Shown one piece after another: positions 41,213-50,600 of a stretch of 64,000 nt of DNA (within the stretch, counting starts at the first letter, position 1; every line of letters starts with the position of its first letter). The notes below the pieces were generated by a model that saw nothing but the letters and a program-made list of their open reading frames with translations, did not search any database and was not told where the DNA came from. Position numbers and translations under genes: made by a program. The DNA comes from Sulfurisoma sp963709555 (GTDB lineage Bacteria > Pseudomonadota > Gammaproteobacteria > Burkholderiales > Rhodocyclaceae), in contig CAVPWR010000008.1 of NCBI GenBank assembly GCA_963709555.1, forward strand, positions 682,001 to 746,000. Direction: 5' to 3'.

Positions 41213-42378
41213 TGGGCTTCCATGTTCAGAGTGAACTCGGAGAACGATGCGCCGCTCTCGGTGATCTCGGCACCCGGCGGGGTGGCATCGAGTTTCTGTT
41301 CCTTCTTGCCGGCATCGGCTTCGGTGTTGTTGATCAGCCAGTGCAGGTTGTTGGCCGAGTCGGCATTGGCCATCGCTTCCTCGAGGGTGATCGCATTCTC
41401 GCGGTAGAGCTTGACCAGTGCCTGCTCGAAGGTCTGCGACCCCGGCGACATGCTTTGCTCCATCGCTTCCTTCATGCCGTTGAGGTCGCCCTTCTCGATC
41501 AGTTCGGCGATGTGGCGCGAATTGAGCATGACCTCGACCGCCGGGGTGCGGGCGCCGTCGGGCTTCTTGACCAGACGCTGCGAAATCACGCACCGGAGCG
41601 TCACCGCCAGGTCGGCCAGCAGCGCCGGGCGGTTCTCCAGCGGGTAGAAGCTGATGATCCGGCTCATCGCGTGATAACTGTTGTTGGCATGCAGCGTTGC
41701 CACGCAGAGGTGACCGGACTGGGCGTAGGCGACGGCCTGCGACATGGTCTCCTTGTCGCGGATCTCGCCGATGAAAATGACGTCGGGCGCCTGGCGCAGC
41801 GCGTTGCGCAGCGCGACGGCGAAGTCCTTGGTGTCCGACCCGACCTCGCGCTGGTTCACGATGGCCTTCTTGTTCCTGAAGATGAACTCGATCGGATCCT
41901 CGAGGGTGAGGATGTGGCCGGACTTTTGTTCATTGCGGTAGTCGAGCATCGCCGTCAGCGTCGTCGACTTGCCCGATCCGGTCGCGCCGACCATCAGGAT
42001 CAGCCCGCGCTTCTCCATGATCGTCTCGAGCAGCACCGGCGGCAGGTTGAGCGTGTCGAAGCGGGGAATTTCCGCCGGGATGTAGCGGACGACGAAGGCC
42101 GGCGTGCCCTTTTGCCGCAGTACCGAGACGCGGAAGTTGCCGACGCCCTCGAGGGCGTAGCCGGTGTTCATCTCCAGCGTTTTCTCGTACTCCTGCAACT
42201 GGTGCTCGTTGAGGATTTCCTTGAGCAGCGCATTGATGGTGCTGATGTCCATGACCGTCTGGTTGACGGGCATGGCGACGCCGTTGATCTTGATGGTGAT
42301 GGGCGAGCCGACGGAAACGAAGATATCGGAGGCCTTTTTGTCGGCCATCAGCTGGAACAGGCGATCCATGGTTCCCAT
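41209..42378 (-). CDS. pilU: type IV pilus retraction ATPase PilU
   Basis: A 389-residue PilT/PilU hexameric ATPase that powers twitching motility. Walker A GATGSGKSTTLTAMLDY, Asp box ILTLEDPIEF, and APDVIFIGEIRDKETM are present. The start region MDRLFQLMADKKASDIFVSV and the C-terminal tail beyond 370 fit PilU better than PilT. It is embedded in the dap cluster, an order I associate with betaproteobacteria. Confidence 0.85.
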   Translation of the reverse strand: MGTMDRLFQLMADKKASDIFVSVGSPITIKINGVAMPVNQTVMDISTINALLKEILNEHQLQEYEKTLEMNTGYALEGVGNFRVSVLRQKGTPAFVVRYIPAEIPRFDTLNLPPVLLETIMEKRGLILMVGATGSGKSTTLTAMLDYRNEQKSGHILTLEDPIEFIFRNKKAIVNQREVGSDTKDFAVALRNALRQAPDVIFIGEIRDKETMSQAVAYAQSGHLCVATLHANNSYHAMSRIISFYPLENRPALLADLAVTLRCVISQRLVKKPDGARTPAVEVMLNSRHIAELIEKGDLNGMKEAMEQSMSPGSQTFEQALVKLYRENAITLEEAMANADSANNLHWLINNTEADAGKKEQKLDATPPGAEITESGASFSEFTLNMEAQ

Positions 42379-42462
42379 GTCGGCTCTCCTAAGTGGTCAG
42401 TGCTTCCGGCCGGCCTGCGGCCCATTAGCCTACTGAGTTGCTGCGCAAATTAGCCTTCAACG

Positions 42463-42487
42463 CTAGAGATGGCTTCGCCATCTCTAG
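42463..42487 (-). repeat. hairpin at the dapD stop codon
   Basis: CTAGAGATGGC/GCCATCTCTAG with a TTC loop (11 bp); its arm contains the dapD stop TAG. Downstream on the coding strand is GAAGGCTAATTTGCGCAGC, resembling the AGGCTAAC module behind dksA. The remainder of 42379-42462 contains no gene. Confidence 0.6.
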
Positions 42488-43302
42488 TCGCGCAGCAGTT
42501 CGTTGATGGCAGTCTTGGCCCGGGTCTTGGCGTCGACGCGCTTCACGATCACCGCGCAGTAGAGACTGTACTTGCCGTCGGCGGAGGGCAGGTTGCCCGA
42601 GACGACCACCGAGCCTTCCGGTACGCGACCGTACATCACTTCGCCGGTGGCGCGGTCGTAGATCTTGGTGCTCTGGCCGATGAACACGCCCATCGAGATC
42701 ACGCAGTTGTCCTCGACGATGACCCCTTCCACCACTTCCGAACGGGCGCCGACGAAGCAGTTGTCGCCGATGATGGTCGGATTGGCCTGCACCGGTTCCA
42801 GCACGCCGCCGATGCCGACGCCACCCGAGAGGTGCACGTTCTTGCCGATCTGGGCGCAGGAGCCGACGGTGGCCCAGGTGTCGACCATGGTGCCCTCGTC
42901 GATATAGGCGCCGATGTTCACGTAGCTGGGCATCAGCACGCAGTTCCTGGCGATGAAGCTGCCGCGCCGCGCCACGGCCGGCGGCACCACGCGGAAGCCG
43001 CCCTTCTCGAATTCGTGGGTGCCGTAGCTGGCGAACTTGGTCGGCACCTTGTCGAAATAGCGCATCGGGCCGTTGTCCATCAGACGGTTGTCCTCGAGGC
43101 GGAAGGAAATCAGTACCGCCTTCTTGATCCACTGGTGGGTGACCCATTCGCCGTTGATTTTCTCGGCCACGCGCAGCTTGCCCTGGTCGAGGTCGGCGAT
43201 GATGGTATCGACGGCCTCGCCAACGCGGGCGGGAGCGGTGCCGGGCTTGAGATTGGCGCGGTCTTCCCACGCTTCGTCGATGATGCTTTGCAGTTGGTGC
43301 AT
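42484..43302 (-). CDS. dapD: tetrahydrodipicolinate N-succinyltransferase
   Basis: A 272-residue hexapeptide-repeat acyltransferase that uses succinyl-CoA. Left-handed helix repeats include LMPSYVNIGAYIDEGTMVDT and SGGVGIGGVLEPVQANPTII, with DNCFVGARSEVVEGVIVEDN. It precedes pilU and follows dapC. Confidence 0.95.
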   Translation of the reverse strand: MHQLQSIIDEAWEDRANLKPGTAPARVGEAVDTIIADLDQGKLRVAEKINGEWVTHQWIKKAVLISFRLEDNRLMDNGPMRYFDKVPTKFASYGTHEFEKGGFRVVPPAVARRGSFIARNCVLMPSYVNIGAYIDEGTMVDTWATVGSCAQIGKNVHLSGGVGIGGVLEPVQANPTIIGDNCFVGARSEVVEGVIVEDNCVISMGVFIGQSTKIYDRATGEVMYGRVPEGSVVVSGNLPSADGKYSLYCAVIVKRVDAKTRAKTAINELLRD

Positions 43303-43340
43303 CTTGGTTTCCTCTGGTTATCTTGGTAATTGGTGTCGGA

Positions 43341-44546
43341 TCAGAGACGCTGGCAGCCATTTTGGCAAAACGCGGCGATGCGTTGCGCCGCTTCGAGGCA
43401 TTCTTCGAGTCCGGCGACGAGCGCGATGCGCACGTAGTTGGCGCCGGGATTGACGCCGCCGGAGTCCCGGGCGAGGAAGCTGCCGGGAAGGACGGTCACA
43501 TTATATTGGCGGTGCAGCTCGCGGGCGAAGTCGGTATCGGGGATGGGTGTCTTCGCCCACAGGTAGAAACCGGCGTCGGGTACCGCGGTTTCGAGGTGGC
43601 GGGCGACGATGGGCGTCACCTGGTCGAACTTTTCGGCGTAGAGGCGACGATTCTCGCGCACATGTGCCTCGTCGTTCCAGGCGGCGATGGAGGCGCCCTG
43701 CACGGCGGGGTTCATGGCGCCGCCATGGTAGGTACGGTAGAGCAGGAACTGCCTGATGATGGCCGCATCGCCGGCGACGAAGCCCGAGCGCAGCCCCGGC
43801 ACGTTGGAACGCTTGGACAGGCTGGAGAACATCACCAGGTTCCTGTAGTCACTGCGGCCGAGCTTGACCGCGGCCTCGAGGCCGCCCAGCGGCGGCCTGG
43901 CTTCGTCGAAATAGATCTCCGAATAGCACTCGTCCGAGGCGATGACGAAGCCGTGGCGGTCGGACAGTTCGAACAGCTGTGCCCAGTCGTCGAGCGACAT
44001 GACCTTGCCGGTGGGATTGCCGGGCGAGCAGACATAGACGAGTTGCGTCCGCTGAAAAGTCGGTTCTGGCACCACGCCGAAATCCATGGTGTAGCCGTGT
44101 GCGGGCAGGGTGTTGAGGAACAGCGGCTCCGCGCCGGCGAGCAGTGCCGCACCTTCGTAGATCTGGTAGAAGGGGTTGGGGCAGATGACGGTGGCGCCGG
44201 CCTTCGCGCCGTCGATCACCGACTGGGCGAATGCGAACAGCGCCTCGCGCGAACCGTTGACCGGAACGATCTGGGTCGCCGCGTCGGGTGCCGGAATGCC
44301 GTAGCGGCGGGCGACCCAGGCGGCGATGGCCTGGCGCAAGGCGTCCGAACCCTGCGTGGTAGGATAGTTCGCCAATCCTGCCAGGCTCGAAGTCAATGCC
44401 TCCTTGATGAAGGCCGGCGTCTCGTGCTGCGGCTCGCCGATCGACAGCTTGATCTCCTTGAGCCCGGCCGGCGGGGTGACCCCGGCAAACAGTTGGCGCA
44501 GTTTTTCGAAGGGGTAGGGCTGCAGCAGGTCGAGGCGGGGATTCAC
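43341..44546 (-). CDS. dapC: succinyldiaminopimelate transaminase
   Basis: A 401-residue PLP aminotransferase of class I/II. The N-terminus is MNPRLDLLQPYPFEKL; SKRSNVPGLRSGF holds the PLP-lysine, and YVCSPGNPTGKVMSLDDW is conserved. The GTG at 44546 was chosen because a -10-like TATAAT (reverse strand, 44584-44589) overlaps the longer ORF start. A weak repeat-like string at 44055 encodes PEPTFQRTQ and is probably normal protein sequence. Confidence 0.9.
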   Translation of the reverse strand: MNPRLDLLQPYPFEKLRQLFAGVTPPAGLKEIKLSIGEPQHETPAFIKEALTSSLAGLANYPTTQGSDALRQAIAAWVARRYGIPAPDAATQIVPVNGSREALFAFAQSVIDGAKAGATVICPNPFYQIYEGAALLAGAEPLFLNTLPAHGYTMDFGVVPEPTFQRTQLVYVCSPGNPTGKVMSLDDWAQLFELSDRHGFVIASDECYSEIYFDEARPPLGGLEAAVKLGRSDYRNLVMFSSLSKRSNVPGLRSGFVAGDAAIIRQFLLYRTYHGGAMNPAVQGASIAAWNDEAHVRENRRLYAEKFDQVTPIVARHLETAVPDAGFYLWAKTPIPDTDFARELHRQYNVTVLPGSFLARDSGGVNPGANYVRIALVAGLEECLEAAQRIAAFCQNGCQRL

Positions 44547-44561
44547 GGGGGAGGAGTGAGG

Positions 44562-45653
44562 TTGTCGGCTCTGGAAGGCTCGCATTATAGGCTACGCCCC
44601 CGGGCGGCCGAAGCCCGGACCGCGGTGGTTTCGCTGGTCGCGGGCGCCACCGTCTGGGGCCTGATCTGGTATCCCTACCGGGTACTTGAATCGGCCGGGC
44701 TCTCCGGCGTACGCGCCGCCATCCTCACCTATCTGGTCGCGCTGGTGCTGGGGGTACTGGTGTTGGCGTCGCGCAACTGTTGCGAACGGCCTTCGTGGTG
44801 GCTGCTCGCCGTGGGATTTAGCGCCGCGGGCTGCAACATCGGCTATGTGCTGGGCATGCTGCATGGCGAGGTCATGCGCGTGCTGCTCCTGTTCTACCTG
44901 GCGCCATTGTGGACCGTGTTGCTGGCACGGCTGCTGCTCGGCGAGCGTGCGGGGCGGTGGGGCCTGCAGGTGATCCTGCTGTCGCTCGCCGGTGCGGCGG
45001 TCATGCTGTGGCAGCCGCGCCTGGGCTTGCCGCTGCCGGGCAACGATGCCGAGTGGCTCGGGCTCGCGGCCGGCTTCCTCTTCGCCCTGTCCAATGTGCT
45101 GATCCGGCGCACGCCGCAACACTCGATCGAGCTCAAGTCGACGGCGGTATTCCTGTGCACGGTGACGCTCGGCCTCGTCGCCGCGGCCTTCGAGCCGCCG
45201 GCTGCGCTCGGCGGCATGCAGTCGGCTCACTGGTTGTTGCTGGTCGTCGTCGGTGTGCTGTTGCTGGCTATCAATCTGGTCGTGCAGTTCGGGTTAACCC
45301 ATGTGCCGGCCAACCGGGCGATCGTCATTTTCATGTTCGAGCTGGCGGTCGCGGCGGTGTCGGCCTGGCTGCTGGCCGGCGAGACGATGGGCCCCAAGGA
45401 GTGGCTGGGCGGGGCGATGATCGTCGCCGCCAGCGCGATTTCGGCACGTTCGGTCGACACGGCGCCAGCGGGCTCCCTCAGTCCCCTGCAGGCAGCACTG
45501 CCCTGTAGAGGGCGTGGCTGGCGTAGGCCATCACCGGCAGCACCAGCGGGAATAGCGGCAGCAGCAGGATGCTGCCGATGGTGGCGGCGGAGAGCAGGAT
45601 GGCCCACCCCAGGGCCGGGATCGGGTTGCGGAATACGATGCCGACACTGGTGA
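44562..45653 (+). CDS. EamA-type transporter, 3' end runs into the next gene
   Basis: A multi-pass drug/metabolite transporter of about ten helices, e.g. LVAGATVWGLIWYPY, WLLAVGFSAAGCNIGYVLG and VLLLFYLAPLWTVLLARLLL, ending with the second EamA repeat. GGAGGAG lies 5-10 bp before the TTG at 44562. The recognisable domain ends near ISARSVDTA; the last ~60 codons, Arg/Gly-rich, overlap the opposite-strand DUF2189 gene by 176 bp. In frame 2 a stop lies at 45506, so an indel near the end may have removed the real stop. Confidence 0.7.
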   Translation: MSALEGSHYRLRPRAAEARTAVVSLVAGATVWGLIWYPYRVLESAGLSGVRAAILTYLVALVLGVLVLASRNCCERPSWWLLAVGFSAAGCNIGYVLGMLHGEVMRVLLLFYLAPLWTVLLARLLLGERAGRWGLQVILLSLAGAAVMLWQPRLGLPLPGNDAEWLGLAAGFLFALSNVLIRRTPQHSIELKSTAVFLCTVTLGLVAAAFEPPAALGGMQSAHWLLLVVVGVLLLAINLVVQFGLTHVPANRAIVIFMFELAVAAVSAWLLAGETMGPKEWLGGAMIVAASAISARSVDTAPAGSLSPLQAALPCRGRGWRRPSPAAPAGIAAAAGCCRWWRRRAGWPTPGPGSGCGIRCRHW

Positions 45654-46212
45654 CGACGGCTTCGACCATTTGGGCGCGGCGCTCGCACAGCAGTGGCACC
45701 GAGAAGGCCGATATCGCGAACAGCATGAAGGCGATCACCGCGCCGGATACCAGGCCCCAGAACATGAATGACATCACGTTGTCTGGCGTGGGCAGCATGT
45801 CGCGCGGGAATATCGGGTCGACGCCCACCATATAACTGTAGAGGATGGCGACATCGGTGATGAAGATCATGAAGAGCAGGGCGCAGACCAGCGCGATGAC
45901 CCAGATCGAGGCCGAGGCGCTGGCGAACCCGCTGGCGACAGCGGCGAAACTCGGCGTCCCGCCAGCGCCGACTTTTCTGGCCACGGCAAAGAAGCCGGCG
46001 AGAATAGCCGGTCCGACCAGCATGAAGGCGCCGGCGGCGGGTACGACGAAGGGGGTGCGGCCGGCGGCGATCAGGGCGCCGATGATGACGGCGCCGATCA
46101 GCGTGAAGATGCCGGCGTAGGCGATGCTCACGGCGCGCGTGGCGTTGGCGGTGCGCCAGCCTGAATTCAGCGCTGCGGCAATCGCGTCGAATGTCAACGG
46201 TTTTTCGGTCAT
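45478..46212 (-). CDS. DUF2189 family membrane protein
   Basis: A 244-residue protein with about six hydrophobic segments (e.g. VSIAYAGIFTLIGAVIIGAL; LGWAILLSAATIGSILLLPL) and the opening PLTFDAIAAALNSGWRTAN found in DUF2189 proteins. The function is unknown. Residues RKVGAGGTPSF, between helices 2 and 3, are encoded by the short repeat at 45953-45977, where relatives vary. Confidence 0.75.
   Translation of the reverse strand: MTEKPLTFDAIAAALNSGWRTANATRAVSIAYAGIFTLIGAVIIGALIAAGRTPFVVPAAGAFMLVGPAILAGFFAVARKVGAGGTPSFAAVASGFASASASIWVIALVCALLFMIFITDVAILYSYMVGVDPIFPRDMLPTPDNVMSFMFWGLVSGAVIAFMLFAISAFSVPLLCERRAQMVEAVVTSVGIVFRNPIPALGWAILLSAATIGSILLLPLFPLVLPVMAYASHALYRAVLPAGD
45953..45977 (+). repeat. 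short interspersed element inside the DUF2189 gene
   Basis: GGCGTCCCGCCAGCGCCGAC then TTTTC, identical to the copy at 2109 over 25 bases. Read on the minus strand as KVGAGGTP. Confidence 0.8.
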
Positions 46213-46331
46213 GGTCGAGCCCTCCCATTTGCATGGCGTGGGGCACGGCCGCCGGCGGCAACTGCGAACCCTGGGTGCGATAATGTTATCAAACAGAGGG
46301 CGGTAACTGTCGCCCTCAGGACGGAGTTGCG

Positions 46332-47067
46332 ATGCTGGAAGCTTTATCCGGGGCTAGCTTGGCGTTTTGCGGATTGGTGCTCGCCATCGCCTATTTCGTC
46401 CGCGGCCTGACCGGTTTCGGCTCGGGCCTGATTTCGATTCCGCTGTTGGCGCTGTTGCTGCCTTTGCCAGCGGTGGTGCCGCTGATCGTCCTGCTCGACT
46501 ACACGGCTTCCATCGCGCAAAGCCTGAGCAGCCGCAAGGACGTGCGCTGGCGCGAGTTGTTGCCGCTGCTGCCGTTCACCATGGCGGGCGTCTTGGCGGG
46601 GCTGCTGATCCTGAAGACGGTGTCGCCGGCGGCGATGTCGCACGCGCTCGGGGTGTTCGTGCTGTTCTTCGCCGTGTACCAGTATTTCGGGCTGGAGATG
46701 GCCGGCCGTTATTCGAAAGGCTGGGCTGCGCTGGCCGGCAGTTCGGGGGGGCTCATCGGCACGCTGTTCGGAACGGGCGGACCCTTTTACATCATCTACT
46801 TCCGCTTGCGCGGCCTCGACAAGAGCGAGCTGCGCGCCACCTTCGCCGCCACCTTCCTGATCGATGGCAGCGGGCGGCTGCTCGGCTATTTCGCCGCCGG
46901 CTTCTTCACCCGGGAATTCCTGATCTCCGCTGCTCGCGGCGCTGCCGGTGATGGCCGTGGCGCTGTACGTCGGCGGCCATATCCACACGCGCATCAGCCT
47001 GCTGACCTTCCAGCGCGCCATCAGCGTCCTGCTGCTGGTCAGCGGCATCGCGCTGCTGCTCAAGTGA
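46332..47067 (+). pseudogene. TauE/SafE sulfite exporter family protein, frameshifted
   Basis: A membrane transporter of about 244 residues. The N-terminal repeat VRGLTGFGSGLISIPLLALL is the family signature, with LGVFVLFFAVYQYFGL, GLIGTLFGTGGPFYIIYF, and LRATFAATFLIDGSGRLL. At about 46931 the frame changes from SAARGAAGDG to the frame that gives LLAALPVMAVALYVGGHI and ends in VLLLVSGIALLLK with TGA at 47065. One extra G or a missing GC pair explains it. The substrate cannot be assigned. Confidence 0.75.
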
Positions 47068-47113
47068 AACCCCGCGGCGCGGCGATTCCCGCCTGGCACC
47101 ACAGAAACAATGG

Positions 47114-47533
47114 CTAGCCGCGAACGTTCGACTGTGCCGGGAAATCCGCGAGTTCGACGCGCGGTGCCGGCTTCCAGCCCTTCTTGCGGTGCTCGGCGAC
47201 GACATTGGTGAATATGCCGCCGCGCACATAGAAGCGCGCGGTCAGCCTCATGAAGCGGGGCTTCACCGCTTTCGCCAGGTCGTCGAGGATGCGGTTGGTG
47301 ACGTCCTCGTGGAAATGGCCCTCCTCGCGGAAGCTCCAGACGTAGAGCTTCAGGCTCTTCAGCTCGACGCAAAGCTTGTCGGCGATGTAGTCCAGCGTCA
47401 GCACGGCGAAATCCGGCTGCCCGGTCTTGGGGCAGAGGCAAGTGAACTCCGGGATTTCCATGTGGATCTGGTAGTCGCGGTGGGGCGCCGGGTTGGGAAA
47501 GGTCTCGAGCGCTTTGGCTGGCTGGCTGGGCAT
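47114..47533 (-). CDS. queF: NADPH-dependent 7-cyano-7-deazaguanine reductase QueF (short type)
   Basis: A 139-residue T-fold enzyme of queuosine synthesis. The catalytic Cys lies in EFTCLCPKTGQPDFAV, and the substrate Glu in CVELKSLKLYVWSFREE. Length matches the unimodular QueF. Divergent from smc; convergent with the TauE gene, 47 bp gap. Confidence 0.95.
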   Translation of the reverse strand: MPSQPAKALETFPNPAPHRDYQIHMEIPEFTCLCPKTGQPDFAVLTLDYIADKLCVELKSLKLYVWSFREEGHFHEDVTNRILDDLAKAVKPRFMRLTARFYVRGGIFTNVVAEHRKKGWKPAPRVELADFPAQSNVRG

Positions 47534-47601
47534 GATGGCGGCGTGGGATTGAAGGTCGAGGCATTATAATGCCGCCCTTTCGTCACTCTCCCGTCCTGCG
47601 C

Positions 47602-50600
47602 GTGCGCCTCACCAAGCTCAAGATCGCCGGTTTCAAGTCCTTCGTCGAACCGACCACCGTCGTCTTCCCCAGCCAGCTGGCCGGCGTGGTCGGCCCCAAC
47701 GGCTGCGGCAAGTCGAACATCATCGACGCCGTGCGCTGGGTGCTGGGCGAGTCGAAGGCGTCGGAGCTGCGCGGCGAATCCATCCAGGACGTGATCTTCA
47801 AGGGGTCGGGCGGCCGCAAGGAAGTCTCGCGCGCCAGCGTCGAGCTCTTCTTCGACAACCAGCAGGGCCGCGTCGGCGGCCAGTGGTCGCAATATGCCGA
47901 AATCACCGTAAAACGGATACTGGACCGCGAGGGCAACTCCAACTACTACATCAACAACCTCCACGTCCGCCGCCGCGACGTCATCGACCTTTTCCTCGGC
48001 ACCGGCCTCGGCCCGCGCGCCTACGCCATCATCGGCCAGGGCATGATCTCGCGCATCGTCGAGTCCAAGCCCGATGAGCTGCGCTTCTTCCTCGAGGAGG
48101 CGGCCGGCGTCACCAAGTACAAGGAACGGCGCAAGGAAACCGAGAACCGGCTGGAGGATGCGCGCGAGAACCTCGCCCGCGTCGACGACATCCGCAACGA
48201 GCTGGACGGCCAGATCGGCCGCCTCGCCAGTCAGGCCGCGGTGGCGAAGCAGTACCACGCGCTCAATGCCGGGCTCGCCCACCAGCAGAACCTGCTCTGG
48301 CTGAAAAAGCGCAACGACGCCCGCGCCGATGCCGAGCGGCTGGCCCGCGATGTCGAGAAGGCCGAGAACCGCGTCGAGGCCGAGACCGCGCAGTTGCGCG
48401 AGGTCGAGGCCCGGGTCGAACAGTCGCGCGAGGCGCACTTCGCCGCTTCCGACGCGCTGCATGCCGCACAGGCCGAGATGTACACGGCCAATGCCGAGGT
48501 CAAGCGGCTCGAATCCGAAATCAATCATCTACGTGACTCGCGGACGCGGCTGGAAGCGCGGCTGGCTCAACTCGACGTTGAAAACGGCCACTGGTCGGGG
48601 GAGTTGCGGCGCGTCGAGGGCGAAGACTTCCGCTGGAAGTCGCTGCTGGAAAATTCGCGTGAACGCGCGCTGACCGCTGGCGCCCGCCACGAGGAGGCTG
48701 CCGCGCGCCTGCCGGAGGCCGAAAACGCGGTGCAGTCCGCCGGCCACCAGGTGGCCGAGGCGCGCAAGGCGCTCAACGAAGCCGAGCAGGGCGTACGCCT
48801 GGCCGAGGCCGACCGCGGCCACGCCATCCGCGCGCTGGACAACCTGGCCCAGCGCCGTGTGCGGCTGGAGCAGGAACGCGCCGCACTCGGCCAGCCCGAT
48901 CCGGTGCAGTTGGCCGCGGCGCAGGAGGCCGAAGCGCGGGCCGAGGAAGAACTGACGCTGCAGCAGGATCGCCTCGCCGACCTGCAGCAGAAGCTGCCGG
49001 GCCTCGAAGGCGCGCTGCGCGGTGCGCGCGAGCGCCTGCAGGGTACCCACCGCCTGGTTACCGAAAGCCGCGCCCGCCACGATGCCCTGCAGCAACTGCA
49101 AAGCCGGGTGCAGCAGAGCGGCGAGATCGGCGACTGGCTCAAGCAGCAGAACCTGGCCGACGCGCAGCCGCTGTGGCGCGCGATCCAGGTCGAGGCCGGC
49201 TGGGAAACCGCCATCGAGGCGGTGTTGCGCGAGCGCTTGGCTGCACTGGCGACCGATGCGGCGACGGCGCAGCATGCGCTCGCCGTACCGCCACCGCAGA
49301 CTTTTGCGCTGGCTCTGCCCGATGATGCGCCGGCACGGCCCGTACCGGAAAACTCGTTGCGCGCCAAGGTGCGTTGCGACGACCCGCGCTGGGCGGCGGT
49401 GCTGGACGACTGGCTGGCGGATGTCGCCTGCGCCGCCAGCGCCGATGAACTGGCGGCGGCGACCAGCGGCATCAAGGTCAGCCGCGAAGGGCATTTGCGC
49501 TCGAAGCATGGCCTGACGCTGTACGTGCCCGACGCCCGCATCCACGGCGTCATCGAGCGCCAGCGCGAGATCGAGGAACTGGCGGCGCTGATCGAGACGC
49601 GCGAGCTGGAAGAGGAAGCCGCGCGCGAGGCGCAGCAGGAGGCCGAGCGGCAACTGGCCGAGGGCCAGCAGCAGCTGGCCGAGGCCCGTCGTGCCGCGCA
49701 GGAGGCGCAGCAGCGGCTCCATGCCGCCCACGTCGAGGCGCTCAAGCTCACCCAGGCGCAGGCGCGCTACGAAGAACGTGCCGGTCAGATCAATCGCGAC
49801 CTCGACGAGATCGGTCGCGGCGAAACGACCGAGCGTGCCGAGCAGGAGCATGCCGATGCCGAGGCCTTGCGCTGCCGCGAGCAGCTCGATGCCGTGCGGG
49901 CGCGGCTGGAAGAGGCGCTCGACCTGCAACGGCAGAAGGACGTCGGCTTGCGCGAGGCGCGCGCACTCGAACATCAGCTGGCGCGCGAGGCGCAGGAAGC
50001 CGGCTTCTCCGAGCGCGAGTGCCTGTCCAAGCTCGAGGACAACGCCCGTGCCGCCGAGATCGCCCGTACCCAGCTGGCGCGGGTGGCAACGGAAACCGAG
50101 GCGGCGCGCATCGAAGTCGCCGGCATTTCCGATGCCGTGCTGCAGGAACAGCTGCAGTCGGCGCTGTCCGGTCGCCAGGGCCGCGAGGGCCTGCTCGGCG
50201 AGCGGCGCAATGCGCTGGAAACGGCGGCGGCGGAACTGCGCGGGCTCGACGAGCAGCGCCTGAAGCTGGAACAGGGCCTGCAGCCGGCCCGCGACCGCAT
50301 CACCGCCATCAAGCTCAAGCAGCAGGAAGCGCATCTCAACGAGGAACAGTTCCAGCAGCGGCTGACCGAAGCCGGGGTGGCGAGCGAGGCCGACGAGGCG
50401 GCGCTGGCGGCCGACCTTGTGCCCGGCCTGAAGGAAAGCGCGCTGGCCGGGGACATTGCCCGGCTGACGACCGAGATCGAGGCGCTGGGGCCGGTGAACC
50501 TCGCCGCGCTCGAGGAGCTGGCGGTGGCCGAGGAGCGCAAGGGTTTCCTCGACGCGCAATCGACCGACCTCGCCACGGCGATCAACACGCTCGAGGACGC

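Noticed and set aside
44055..44079. Possible short-element copy in dapC
   Set aside because: About 20 of 25 bases match, but the encoded segment PEPTFQRTQ fits the aminotransferase family, so chance or old divergence is likelier.
43323..45653. 776-codon plus-strand ORF
   Set aside because: Its first half is antisense to dapC, which has clear family features; only the part from 44562 (EamA) is real.
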